DNA of 64,000 nucleotides from Edaphochlamys debaryana (lineage: Eukaryota > Chlorophyta > Chlorophyceae > Chlamydomonadales). Below the pieces are notes generated by a model. That model saw only the letters and a program-made list of their open reading frames with translations, had not been told where the DNA came from and ran no database searches. Made by a program: the position numbers and the translations under genes. The DNA lies in assembly GCA_016858145.1 (NCBI GenBank), contig JAEHOE010000093.1:372001-436000 (forward strand), in the 5' to 3' direction. The first letter of the stretch is position 1; every line of letters begins with the position of its first letter. This document shows positions 9,901 through 20,679 of this stretch, piece by piece.

Positions 9901-12900
9901 GCTGACGTGTCTGCCCCCTCTCCCTCTTCCCCCTGTCCCCCCCCACCCCCTTGACAGGAGCTGGTCAAGGCCCACGGCGGCACCATCAACGTCTACCCCC
10001 CCCCATCCCCCACGTGCCTCCCCCTTGCTGACGTGTCTCCCCCCTCCCCCCCCCTTGACAGGAGCTGGTCAAGGCCCACGGCGGCACCATCAACGTCTAC
10101 CCCCCCCCATCCCCCACGTGCCTCCCCCTTGCTGACGTGTCTCCCCCCTCCCCCCCCCCCCTTGACAGGAGCTGGTCAAGGCCCACGGCGGCACCATCAA
10201 CGTCTACCCCCCCCCCCATCCCCCACGTGCCTCCCCCTTGCTGACGTGTCTCCCCCCTCCCCCCCCCCCCTTGACAGGAGCTGGTCAAGGCCCACGGCGG
10301 CACCATCAACGTCTTACCCCCCCCCCATCCCCCACGTGCCTCCCCCTTGCTGACGTGTCTCCCCCCTCCCCCCCTCCCCCCCCCTGACAGGAGCTGGTAA
10401 AGGCCCACGGCGGCACCATCAACGTGAGCTCCATCGAGGGCAAGGGCTCGGCCTTCACCTTCACGCTGCCCCTGCTGCGGTGAGGGGGAGGGCGGGGGAG
10501 ATAAGGGGGGGGAAGGGGGGCGGGAAAGGACAGGGTGAGTGGCGAGAGCTGGCTTAGAAACCCTAGTGTGTAACCCCATGTCTGGCTCCCTCACCCCTCG
10601 CGCCCCCCCCCCTCCCCGTTAGCGCCCTGGGCCGGGAGTCCCTGGAGGAGGGCAAGGCCGCCGCCGCCCGTTCCGCGGGCTTCGCCGCCGCCAGCAGCAT
10701 GGGCGGCGCCAGTCAGACCACGGGCACGGGCACGGGCAACGGAACGGGCACGGGCACGGGCAACTCGGGGGAGCAGCGAACGGGCACGGGCCGCGACAGC
10801 GAGCGCAACGGCAACGGCGGCGCTGGGCAGGCCGTGTCGCGGAGTGGCGGCGGCGGCGGCGGGGAGGACAACAGCAGTACAGTGCTCAGCTCGAGTGACG
10901 CCGGCAGCCGGCACCGGGCCGGGGTGCAGGTGGGTGTGTTTAGGATGCGTAGGGTCATATGCGTGCGTGATTTGTGGGTGTGGGTGTGGGTAGGTGGGTG
11001 GGTGGCGCGAAGGAGGAGGGTGGGGACCCGGGGTCCCGGCACGGCAAGGAGCCTGGGAGCGAGTGGGGGACAGGGGCAGGGGCTGGAGCCGGGGGGGTGG
11101 GAGCTAGGATGGCAAGATGGGCGCTGGCGGGCGGGGGCAGCGTGCGGTGTACAAGTGCTGTGCGAGATCGAGCCCCGGAGCAAACCCAGTTGAGGTGCCT
11201 GGTGTCTGCTGACCCCATGCACGGGACCCTGGCAGAAGCTGTGGGTAGACGAGAGCTCGGGTGTGTGTGCGTCCCAACGCGAGTGCGTGCTGACGCGACG
11301 CGGCCGCCCACCTGCCCCTTCCCTCGGTGCAGGGCGGCGGCTCGTCCAAGGGCCTGGGCGCTGGCGGCTCCATGGCGGATCAGGAGCTGGAGAAGTACGG
11401 TAAGTACGGCAGGGGATGGGATGGGATGGGGAGGCTCTGGGTTTGGGGGGAGGTGGAGGCTGGGGGGGAACGGAGGGACGAGGGAGGCAGGGGGGACGGG
11501 GATGGGGATGGGGATGGGGAAGGGGAAGTTTGAGACGACATGTGCCTCGGTCCGCAGACCCGTCTTGATCTGGCTACCGGGCCCCTGCCGCACTTCTGCC
11601 GTACCCCACACAGGCGAGCTGCAGTACAACGCTGCCGAGCTGTCGGCGCTGGCCTCGTCCAAGCCGTACGCCCAGTCAGCACGAGACTCAGCCACGGTGT
11701 CCTCGATGGACGCCATCGAGCCTCTGCGGGTGGGCCTGGTGGGCCTGGGTGGGGCCCGTCGCTGGGCCCGACTGGGCCCTGGGCCTGTGCTGGGACCTAG
11801 GCCGGGGGCGGACCCTGGGCCTGGTGGGCGCCTTCTTCTCTTGTGGATTGCGTGGTGTGGTGCGGCAGTGCGGCAGTACCCTTAGGCGCCATTAGGGGGT
11901 GGTTAGGACGGAAAGTCACGGCCAAGCCGAAGTGTATGCATTGTGGATAACCCACAACCTGATAACCACGCAGAGCCCCACAGCGGCAGCGGCCCAGACC
12001 AAGCTCCGCCGGCGGCCCAAGGCCCCGGCGGCGGCGGCAGCTGCCGGCGGCGGCCCCGACGCGGCGGCGGCGGCCATGGCGGCGGCGGCGGCGGCGGCGC
12101 TGGCCTCGACCGGCGGCGCCGACCCGGCAGCGGTGGCGGCGCTCCCCGGCGGGGACGCCAAGATCGTGCACGGTGGGTGCGGCTCCTCTCGGTGACGCAT
12201 CGCGCCTTCGTGTGTGCTGACCCTGATTGTATAGTTGTATAGTTTCTAGCCCGATAAAGCGGAAAGAGCGTGTGGGTGGGTCCTTGCGGGCTCCCATCGT
12301 TGCCTGTGCTCGTCCGTCAGGCAGTGTGGGCCCTTGCCGGCACCCGTCCTGACCCCTTGGTCGGTCGGCGCGTGTGGGTTTCGCGCCCGTCACGGTCCTT
12401 CCGTCGGACCGTGATGGGGGGCTCGGTATGGCTCCTTGCCGCCCCCTTTCTATGGCCTCTTTGGTGCCTGCGTGCCTGGGGGCCTGGGGGCCATACAGCC
12501 CGTACCTCTCCCCACCTCAGGGGGCCACGACCGCCCTGACGCTCCTTTCCCCTTGCCCCCCGCTTCCCCCCAACTCGTCCAACCGCTGCCCGCCCCCCCG
12601 CCGCCCCGTGCCGCCGCCCCCAGGCCCCCGCCCCTTCCACTACACCATGTACCGCCGCTTCCTGCTGCTGAGCGTGGACGACGACCTGGTCAACCAGTCG
12701 GTGGTCAAGAGCCTGCTGGGGAGCACGGGTAGGGGGGGAGGCAAGAGGGGGAGGGGGGAGGCAAGAGGGGGGAGGGGAGGGGGAGGGCGCGGTGCTCCAA
12801 ACCAGAGGAGGTGTTTCGTTGGCCTAAGCGCGAGCTCATTAGCCTGTTTCAAGGTGGGGCATGAGGTGATAAAGCGGCTTCCTCTTCTCTTGACGAGATG

Positions 12901-15625
12901 CCACGTGGTCCCGACGTGTACGGCAGGTTACGAGGTGGTTGCCGTACCGTCGGGCCCCGAGGCGCTCAAGTACGTGGCCTCGGCGCCCGCCCTGCCCGAC
13001 CTGGTGCTGCTGGACTGCATGATGCCCGAGATGGACGGGTGAGTCATGCTGCCGTACAGTACGGCACGCGCACTGCCGTGTCGTGTGCCGCACTTGTGTG
13101 GGACTGTACTGGTGTAGACCTTTCTGGCCTGCGTAGCACAGCAGGCTTGCATGCTGCCAAGTCGCCCCCATCCACCATCCACTGTTCACCCCCCCTCCCC
13201 CCCATCCACCATTCAACCCCCCCCCCAGGTACGAGGTGCTCCAGCGCCTGCGGGCCATGACGCCCAACGTGCACCTGCCCATCATCATGGTGTCGGCACA
13301 GGTGGGTGTGGGGGGGCAGCCAGGGGCCATTGGGGTCGAGGGATTGCGAAGTGGCTCCAGAAGGACAGGGGCAGGGGACGCACGCAGGTGGGGAGGGGGG
13401 GAGGGTGAGCCGGGGTTCCTTCCTGAAGGGGGGTAATAAAGAGGAGAGGGGAGCGCAGCTCGCCTGCGTCCACCACCATCGCAACCACCATTGCAACCAT
13501 CCAAACCACCTCAACCGTCAACCGCCGACCGCAGACCGAGGAGGACCACGTGGTGTGCGGCCTGGATCTGGGCGCTGACGACTACGTGACTAAGCCCTTC
13601 AAGCGGAACGAGCTGCTGGCGCGGATCCGGGCTCAGCTGGCGTACGGCGACTGGGAGCAGGACGAGGGTGAGGGGGGGTGGAGGGGTTGCGGGGGGGGGG
13701 TTGGTGCGGGCACAGAGCCCTACAGTGCGCCGCGCAGGCTTAGAGGGGGGGTGGAGGGTGGAGGGGCACGGTGCAGGGGTGAGATTGGTAGTTCTTGTTT
13801 GTGCCTCGCACGTCCTTAGCACGCAGGCATGGGCTGCAGCCGCCCGGCTCCCGCCCCCTCGCCAGAGCCCTACGCTCAGCCTGCCTTCTGCGCCCCCCAG
13901 CCCTCTCAACCCCTTGTGACCCCTCTTCCCCTGCCCCCGACGTTTCACCCCTCCTCCCGCAGCTGGCTTCGAGAACCTCCCAACGGTCGATTTCAACGCC
14001 CTCGGCGGCGGCACGCCCGGCGGCGGCTCCTCCGCCCACCACGCCGCCGCCGCGGGCGCCGTACTCGGGATCCTGGATTCTGGCGCCGCCCTGGATCTGG
14101 CGGCGGGGGTGGGCGGCGGGCTGCCGGCGCTGGCCGGCCCCAGCCCCCACCTGGACGGGGTGGGGGGGCTGGAGCGTAGCTCATCCCCCGGGGCCTCGGG
14201 GGGCGACATGCGCCTGATCCTGTGCATCGACGACGATGACGTCAATCAGGTGGGCGTGAATGTACGGCATCTGTAGATATATGTCAGGGCGGCATGTGAG
14301 ATAGTGTGCCAGGGGCTGGTTGGGGAGCAAGAGGGGTGGGCACCTGTGCGCCTCCCCTACCGAATCCGCTCCTTCCCTCCCGGCCCTGACCGGTCTCACA
14401 CCTGCCCCTGCCCCTGCTTCCCCTCTTTCTCCCCCCCCCCCCCGCTCCCCCCCCCCCCCAGGTGGTGCTCCAGGGGATGCTGACCAGCCAGCACTACCGA
14501 TACGTGCGGGTGAGGCGGGGGGGCGAGGGGGTGTATGAAGGGTGCCCCAGGGTGAGCGGCGGCCAAGGTACCGGTACGTTCGCTTGAGTAGTCCTGTGTC
14601 CCTCCCCTTCCCACTCATCAACCCCCCCGTCCGTCCCCCCCCTCCCCCCCTCCCCCTCAGGCCAGCACCGGGGCCCAGGGCCTGGCCTACGTGTGCGGCC
14701 CCCAGAACGGCGGCATCCCGCCCGACCTGGTGCTGCTCGACTGCTCCCTGCCCGACATGACGGGCTTCGACGTCTGCCGCTGCATACGGCAGATGTACAA
14801 CAAGCAGCAGGTACGGCACTGGCAGTGTACGGCGTGGCTCGTCTCTTCGGGCTGCCCGGCGGACCTCCCGGCGCATGTGCTCGGTCGTACAACTCCGTCT
14901 CCCGAGCTGCCGTGCCTCCTACCACTGTTACCTACCCTACATCCTTGCAAACGCCCCCCCCCCCCCAGGTGCCCATCATCATGCTGTCGGCCCGCCACAA
15001 CGAGAGCGCAGTGGTGGAGGGACTCAAGTGCGGGGCCAACACGTACGTGACCAAGCCCTTCAGGTGTGTGTGTGTGGGGGGGGGTGGCGGGGGCGGGTAG
15101 GGGAAGGGCGCTCGTGGAGGGCCTGAGGCGGCCTGGAGGGATGGGCGAAAGGGCAAGCGGGATGGGCGATGGGCGATGGCCATGGGCCATGGGCGACACC
15201 CTCCTGGCGCTTGCAAGGGAGGCTGCGCACCGCATCTAAAGCGCATGTCTTGCTTCTCACGCCGGCATGCGCCTCCGCCTGCTGCTTTCCGTGTGTCCAT
15301 GTCGTGCGCTTTGCCCTCCTCCGCCCCTACTTCCCCCCGATACCTCCCACCCCGCCTCTTCCACCACAACTCCCCACCCCACCCCACCCCGCCCCCCACC
15401 CCGCTCCCTCCCATCCCGCTCCCTCCCACCCCAGGCGCAACGAGCTCCTGGCGCGAATCCGCCTGCACCTCCGCTCCCGGGAGCAAACCCCCGGCCGGAA
15501 CAACAACGACTCCTCCTCAGTCGAGGACGCAGCAGCCGCCGCCCTCGCCGCCCTGCACGACGGCCCCGGCCCCGGCCACCACGGCCACACCACCACCTCT
15601 ACCAGCGGCGCCCTGCCTGCCGCCA

Positions 15626-15657
<32 letters not shown>

Positions 15658-17823
15658 TCCGTGGCTGCGATTATAACGGCGGACGCGCGGGCCGCGGCGG
15701 CGCTGGCGCCGCCGGCGGCGGCCGCTGCGGCGGCGGCGGCGGCCTATGCGCAAGCCGCCGCCGGCGTGGCGGCGGCTGGCGGCGTGCGGCTGTGGGCCGA
15801 GTCGGCCGTGCTCGTGGTGGCGGTTGCAGATTACGCCGGGCTGTGCCGTATGCTGCTGCCAACTGAAATGGCCGAGCTGTCGGGCCGCATGCTGTCGGCA
15901 TTTGAACGGACCGTGGCGGCGCACGGGGCGGTTGTCGTTGAGGCCGGCAGCGGCGTCATGAGCGCCGCCGTACTGCCGGCGGCGCCGCCGCAGCCCGGGC
16001 CGGCGCCCGACGCCGCCGCCATGGCGGCGGCGGCGGGGCTGCGGCTGGCGGCGCTGCACCGCGTCGGTCGGGCGCTTCTCGAGGCCGCCGCCACGATTGC
16101 CGTACCGGGTACGACAACGTGCCTGCAGCTGCAGATCGCGCTGGCGCTGGGGACCATCATGGGCTCCGGATCTGGGTCCGAATCTGCCGTACAGTACTTC
16201 GGGCCCGTGCTGGCCGAGCTGCTGGATCTCGCCCGCCGGGCGCCGCCCATGACAATCGTAACGGCCGACGCCGAGGCTCAGGCACTCAAGGCCAGCGGCG
16301 CAACGGCCGACATTCGCGGGCCACTTTTCTTGGAGGCGGACGATGGCGGCGCCGCCGGGGCGGCGGCGGCGCGGCGGCTGTGGCTGGTCGAGTCGCACCC
16401 GCTGGCGCACCAGTACCTGCCGCCGCAGCTGCTGTACATGGGCAGTACGGGACGCAGTACGTTCATGCACTCGGGCGTGGAGGAGTTTGACGGCTCGCTC
16501 AAGGCGTCGACGTCGGGCATGGCCCTGGCGCCGCCGCCAGCCGGCGGCGCCGCCGGGCTGTCGCGCCAACCGTCACCGGCGACGGCCGGTGTGGCGGCGG
16601 CGGCGCAGCGGCTGGTCGCGCCCGCCAACGGTGGCGGCGGCGGCGCCGCCGCCACGCTGGCCTCGCCCATCCACCTGGGCGGCGGCGCGGCGCCGCCAGG
16701 CGCCGTCCCCATGGCCGTTGACTTTGGACGAGCGTCCGCCTCGACGTCCATCTTCAACACCAACCTGGGCCTGTACGGTCCCGGCGCCGCCGCCACGGGC
16801 CTGTCGCGTAACGTTTCCCGTACGATGAGTCACACGTTTGCAATGGATGGCGAGGCCGCACCCGGGACGCACGCGCGCGCCTCGGGCGTCGGCGGCGTCG
16901 CCATCGGGGTCGGCGCCGCCGTCGCGCCCAGCGCCAACGGCATGAGTCATACCAGCGGTACGACGGGTACGACAGTGCGCGGCGCCGGTACGAACACGGG
17001 GAGCAACGGATCCATCCCGATGGGCTTGGACCCCATCAGTCCTGCCATGGCCCCGCTAGCGTCGTCGTCAGGCGCTGGCATCACGTTCTCGCTCCAGGCC
17101 GCCGCCGCCGCCGTCGCCGCCGCCACCGCCGCCGGCGGCGGGCCCGGCGGGGCCAACTCAGGCCCACACGAGCCCGCGGCCTTCCACATGGCCAGCGGCA
17201 GCACGCTGACGGGAGGCATGGCCAGCCAGGGCCCGTCGCTGCTGTACGGCACTGCCTCTTCGGCCTTGCTCCGCGCGGCGGCGCCGCACCCCGCCGGCTC
17301 TATTGCCGTACACAGCGACGCAGCGGACAACGAGGCCGCCGCCGCCGAGCCCCAGATCCGGGCCCTGCGCAGCGAGATCGCGGCGATGCGTCAGGCCATT
17401 CAGGCGCTGACGTCAGCAGGCGGCAGCGTCGGTCCCGTCAGCCCGTTCAGCGCCGCCGCCGCCGCCGGCGGCGGCGGCGCCCTGCCGTCGCAGGGTCCGC
17501 CGCCGCTGCCAACCTACGGCCAGCTGGACCTCCCCGACGGCGTGACGGCGCCGCCAGCGCCGCCGGCCCCCGCGGCGGCGGCAGCTCCGCTGCCGCCAGG
17601 CGTCGCCGCCGGCGGCGGCTCCGCACGCCAGAGCGGTGACACGGCTGGCGGTAACAGCGCCGCCGGCCTGCAGGCAGCTGGCTCCACGGCCAGCGCTAGC
17701 GGCGCTGGGGGCGAGAGCCTGGGCGACGGTTGGGCGCCCGGTGCGGACAAGTCGGGGTCAAAGAAGGGCTCAAAGCTGACGCGCCTGTTCAAGCGCTCGA
17801 GCAAGAGCGGGGGTACCAAGTAA
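3969..17823 (+). CDS. HKR: Histidine kinase rhodopsin: opsin, HisKA/HATPase, two receivers, degenerate cyclase
   Basis: Light-sensing hybrid two-component protein. I join 28 exons: 3969-4098, 4451-4523, 5850-5943, 6249-6327, 6575-6644, 6785-6851, 7151-7255, 7469-7585, 7969-8044, 8265-8431, 8580-8708, 8963-9034, 9205-9300, 9550-9609, 10391-10479, 10623-10929, 11333-11399, 11614-11729, 11974-12172, 12624-12728, 12927-13038, 13229-13301, 13535-13667, 13963-14249, 14462-14509, 14661-14810, 14969-15063, 15435-17823 (TAA). Their sum is 5,505 nt, exactly 1,834 codons plus stop. Order from the first resolved residue: opsin (about 1-245), HisKA with His260, HATPase to about 475, Gly/Thr/Ala-rich linker, receiver 1 (Asp769), linker, receiver 2 (Asp984), cyclase-like domain (about 1156-1370), low-complexity tail. 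The family (HKRs such as Chlamydomonas Cop5, and two-component cyclase opsins) normally has one receiver; two are seen here. The start codon is unresolved, and an extra exon inside the 1.3-kb intron 4524-5849 cannot be excluded. Confidence 0.9.
5543..5592 (+). repeat. Short G-rich tandem repeat in an opsin intron
   Basis: About five copies of a 9-nt unit (GGGGGTTGC, drifting to GGGGGCTGT) inside the 1.3-kb intron between the second and third resolved exons of the rhodopsin gene. Confidence 0.8.
7080..7147 (+). repeat. C-rich 11-nt tandem repeat forming the polypyrimidine tract of an opsin intron
   Basis: Roughly six copies of CCCCTCCCCCG/A directly before the acceptor at 7150. It doubles as the 3' splice-site pyrimidine tract of the exon coding helix F to helix G. 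Confidence 0.8.
7775..8015 (+). repeat. Tandem copies of a 3' splice site plus HisKA exon start (3 copies)
   Basis: Exon starts at 7775, 7873 and 7969 are each preceded by a C-rich tract and CAG and begin with the same roughly 40 nt encoding ALLEQxERFMSSV. Units are 98 and 96 nt. Copies 1 and 2 diverge at the codon after GTG, lack the conserved His and have no following donor. Only copy 3 continues into the H box and a proper GT donor. Confidence 0.9.
7969..10479 (+). other. Histidine kinase core (HisKA and HATPase_c)
   Basis: The exon at 7969 carries the H box [10 protein letters not shown] with the phospho-accepting His260. The ATP-binding part shows the N box ([11 protein letters not shown], exon 8963), the G1 box (SDTGIGIP, exon 9205), the F box (FLPFEQ) and the G2 box (GFGLGLNIV, exon 9550), and ends with ELVKAHGG and a GSAFTFTLP strand (exon 10391). 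All catalytic boxes are intact, so autophosphorylation is expected. The exons at 7969 and 10391 are the last members of tandem duplications of their own 5' ends. Confidence 0.92.
9885..10426 (+). repeat. Five tandem copies of a 3' splice site plus ATPase exon start
   Basis: TTGACAG or CTGACAG followed by 35 nt encoding [11 protein letters not shown] occurs at exon starts 9958, 10062, 10169, 10278 and 10391. The copies are separated by C-rich spacers that also repeat ACGTGCCTCC and TTGCTGACGTGTC. Spacing grows from 104 to 107, 109 and 113 nt, mostly through longer C runs. Only the last copy continues into the real exon ([12 protein letters not shown]). Confidence 0.92.
12624..13667 (+). other. 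Receiver domain 1
   Basis: Four exons encode a full response-regulator fold: acidic pocket (SVDDDLVNQ), phospho-acceptor Asp769 in [13 protein letters not shown], the Thr/Ser position in IIMVSAQ, and the conserved Lys in [15 protein letters not shown]. All key residues are intact, so it can plausibly accept phosphate from His260. Confidence 0.92.
14205..15482 (+). other. Receiver domain 2
   Basis: A second complete receiver: [12 protein letters not shown] (acidic pocket), Asp984 in [13 protein letters not shown], Ser in IIMLSARH, Lys in [15 protein letters not shown]. Its closing motif is nearly identical to that of receiver 1, and intron positions around the VTKPF block are similar. This points to internal duplication of one receiver followed by divergence. 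Confidence 0.92.
15784..16425 (+). other. Class III nucleotide cyclase-like domain, catalytically degenerate
   Basis: The segment from [12 protein letters not shown] to about LWLVESHP follows the class III cyclase pattern: first strand and metal Asp (VADYAG), helix [55 protein letters not shown], and [12 protein letters not shown]. The second metal Asp (usually GDAYM) is Ser, and the catalytic Asn of the NxAxR motif is Asp, with extra residues before it. I infer a pseudo-cyclase, perhaps a regulatory or dimerising module. Two-component cyclase opsins carry an active guanylyl cyclase in this place. Confidence 0.75.
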
Positions 17824-20679
17824 GGGAGGTGTTTGGAGCGAGGCGGCGGGGCGTGGGCGGAGGAGCGAGGTCGAGAGCGGGGGGGTGGGATGGGGAGGGG
17901 GGGGAGGGGGGGGTCTGGCGGGGCCTGCCGTGGGGGGTGCTGTGTGCGGTGGTCAGAACTTGAGGGTGGTGGTGGGAGGTGCGGGGTGCGGCGGCCGTGC
18001 GGGGTTGCGCTGATGGCGTGGGCATTCTAGAGCGGCCGATGTGTCTGCGTTGTTTGGGATGGGGCGGTTGGGAGGGGGAACGGCATACGGGCGGTGGAGG
18101 GCCAACCCGACTGCGGGTTATTGGGGGAAGTCGAGCAAGCAGGGGAGGCCACTGGGGTGTCAAGGCGCTCCAGAGGGAGGCCGCGGAGAAACGCGAGGTG
18201 GCGAGAGCAGCGCAAACCTCGTACGGAAACGACACGGCAATACACGGCATACTGAGGTGGATAGGCACTACATGACTAACGGGGACTCACGAGGTCGAGC
18301 CATGTGTGGCGCAAGCCTTATTATGCTGAGGGGACTGTGGGGTTGGTTTCCTCTTGACGCGTTCACCATAGGGTCGTCGTGAGTTCAAGTTGAACCCCGT
18401 CTACGAAGCGGGGTGGCGTGTGAGGGCGGACTTGGTCAAGTCTTGCACAGCGTGAGCTCGCGGGGCTTGTGCCGTGTGCTGAAGCTAGCGAGCACGGTCC
18501 CGACTCCCGACGTGTGAGCCTAGTTGCTATACGAGCTTGCGGGGTTATTACCGATACTTCGGTTGATTCGCCTAGAAATGGGCTTTGTCAGGGTCTGGGG
18601 CCAGAGCGTGTGGCCGGTTGGTGCGTGAAGCTGGGCGGTGGGCCATTGGGGCTGGTGGGCATAGCCCCCGCGTAGCACACAAGCAACATGGCCTTCTAGT
18701 ACTACACGGAGCGGTACGCGCGGACGATGTAGTCGCGGCATTGGGGCTCCGCACTGCCGCGTGTAAGGATGCGATGGTTACAGCAGGAAGCGTGTAAGGG
18801 CAGGGTGCATGTTGCCGGCGGTGACTGCGCAGACACACACACGGGCCGCCCCGGGCGGAGGCACCGGCTGAGGTCTTCCGGCGGACGCCTGTAAAGCTGG
18901 CTGCGGCGTGGCGCGCGTAGCCCCCGGCATGAGCCCGACATAGGCGTGTGCCAGTCGGCGAACGGTTAGAACTCGAGAGCGGCTTCTGTTCTCGCAGGGG
19001 CCGTGCAGAAGTAAAGAGGGGCGTCGAGCCATGAGGGGTGGGCGGGCGGCCACACGGTGAGAGGTGAGACGGGTACCACGGCAGGGCGCCTGTCCGCTGT
19101 CCAGTCCCTGCTCTGTGTCGTGCTGAGGAGTGCTTGGGTGATTATGTGCTGCGCGGATGCCATGCCCGTTGCCCACCCACCAGCCGTCCCGTGGCTGTCC
19201 AGGTAGTCCAGCCCTTGGCATGGCTGATTGGGGGGTTGTGGCAGGGTTGTGATGAAGACATCAACGAAGCCAAGCGCTTGGGTGTGGGCGTGTGGCGGGT
19301 GGGCCGTGGGCGGGGAACGCGGGAAGGGGCCTGCCCGGCTGCCGTGGGCCTCGGGACGTCGGGAGGACGCCTGCGTGTCGAGGTCCGCCCGGTAGCATCC
19401 CTAGTTGCGATGGGGGGCGGGGAAGGGGCCTGTCCTGCTACTCCTGCAGGAACGCAAGGTTCCAAGGGCTCGTTAACACCACAGCTGCACTGCAGGCGGG
19501 TCACGCCCGAGGCCCGACCGCCGACAACTTCCGTAGCCGGTAGGACGGTGTGACCCAGTGGCAGGTGGAGGATGGTGACGTCTTATACTCCAAAGGAACA
19601 CGACCCAAAGCAACATCGCTGAGGGGGACGCAACGCTTGCTGCGACATGTGTTCCGCGCGAGCTTGCCGGTTCAGCACCTGCAGGTGCACGGAGCGGCCC
19701 CCCATTGCAAGCTTGCATCATTACCATGTAATGGAGTTGTACCTATGAGGACCAGCAGCGGTGGGTGGAGCCTTGCCCGTCCTTCGACTCGTGCTGTTGA
19801 AAGGCCAGCATCCAGACATAGGCACTGAGACATAGGACCCCCAGCTGGGACCAGGCTCTATCTTGGCCTCGCATACCTCTTCTCTCTACTCCCATGGGCT
19901 GGACACAGCTCCACCTACAATAGTGCCTCAGAGGACCTCACCGGACAACAACTTCAGACCCTCTCTTGCGCCCCCAGCCCTCTGGTATGGGTCAAGGGGG
20001 CTCATAACAAGCTTGCCGCGCTACGGACTACCTGGGGTTATGTCTCACGCATAGCGCTGCCAAAGCCTGACCACCTTACCCCCTGCGCGTGCAGATTGGC
20101 TGCTGCTGCGCAATTTCGGGAATTTTCAAGTGCGCTGCGGCCTGAGAAGACTGCACATATGCCTAGTGGTACATAGCTATGGCTCTATCGGCCGCTTTGA
20201 ACGACCCCAATGTTGCGGTCGAGGTAAGGGCAACAGATACGACTCCCCCTTATTCACCAGCGACGCTTGCGAGGAAGAGAAGGTGATTGAGGGTATGAAC
20301 CAGTGCTGTTGAGCCCAAGTGTCCGCAGAGAGTACGTACTGGTTCAGGTGGGCACCGCACTCCAGACGCGGAAGGCGGTTTGCTGCCGCGAGCTGCTCGG
20401 ACCCCACAGTCCCTCAGCGCAGTTCCATAGCAGCGCTGTTAGTCAATACGCTTCAAGCTTATTTCCCACTTAAAGCTGAACGCTGCATTTGGAACGACCA
20501 GGACAGGCAATTACGCTCTCACTGTTTGCTTAGCAGCCGCGAGCCTGCTGGCTAAGTGAATGTGTTGATCAAAATGGCCATCGTCAGCAGACGTGCTGGC
20601 CAATCAGGCCGGCCCTGGGGGCACAGAGGGCCGTATCCCTGACTTGCTTCCTGAGCAGCGTCGAAAAGGCGCAGCCGCG
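17824..20679. other. Intergenic region, no supported gene
   Basis: It contains the 3' UTR of the rhodopsin gene and the upstream region of the first HRGP gene. Open frames are short, show no conserved motif and lack paired splice sites. A 17-nt word at 19254-19270 recurs at 61711-61727 and may be a remnant of a dispersed repeat. Confidence 0.5.
18762..18797 (+). terminator. Candidate polyadenylation signals (TGTAA) of the rhodopsin gene
   Basis: TGTAA, the usual algal polyadenylation word, occurs at 18762-18766 and 18793-18797, with another at 18890-18894. This would give a 3' UTR of about 0.95-1.1 kb after the stop at 17823. Confidence 0.3.

Noticed and set aside
9632..10353. Pro-rich plus-strand frames in the histidine kinase region read as a secreted protein
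   Set aside because: They run through the tandem acceptor/exon-start repeat and C-rich introns; the conserved kinase boxes require splicing at 9609 and 10390.
9885..10426. CRISPR-like array (regular repeats with spacers)
   Set aside because: Units are intron acceptors plus coding exon starts in a eukaryotic gene; spacers are C-runs, not unique sequences.
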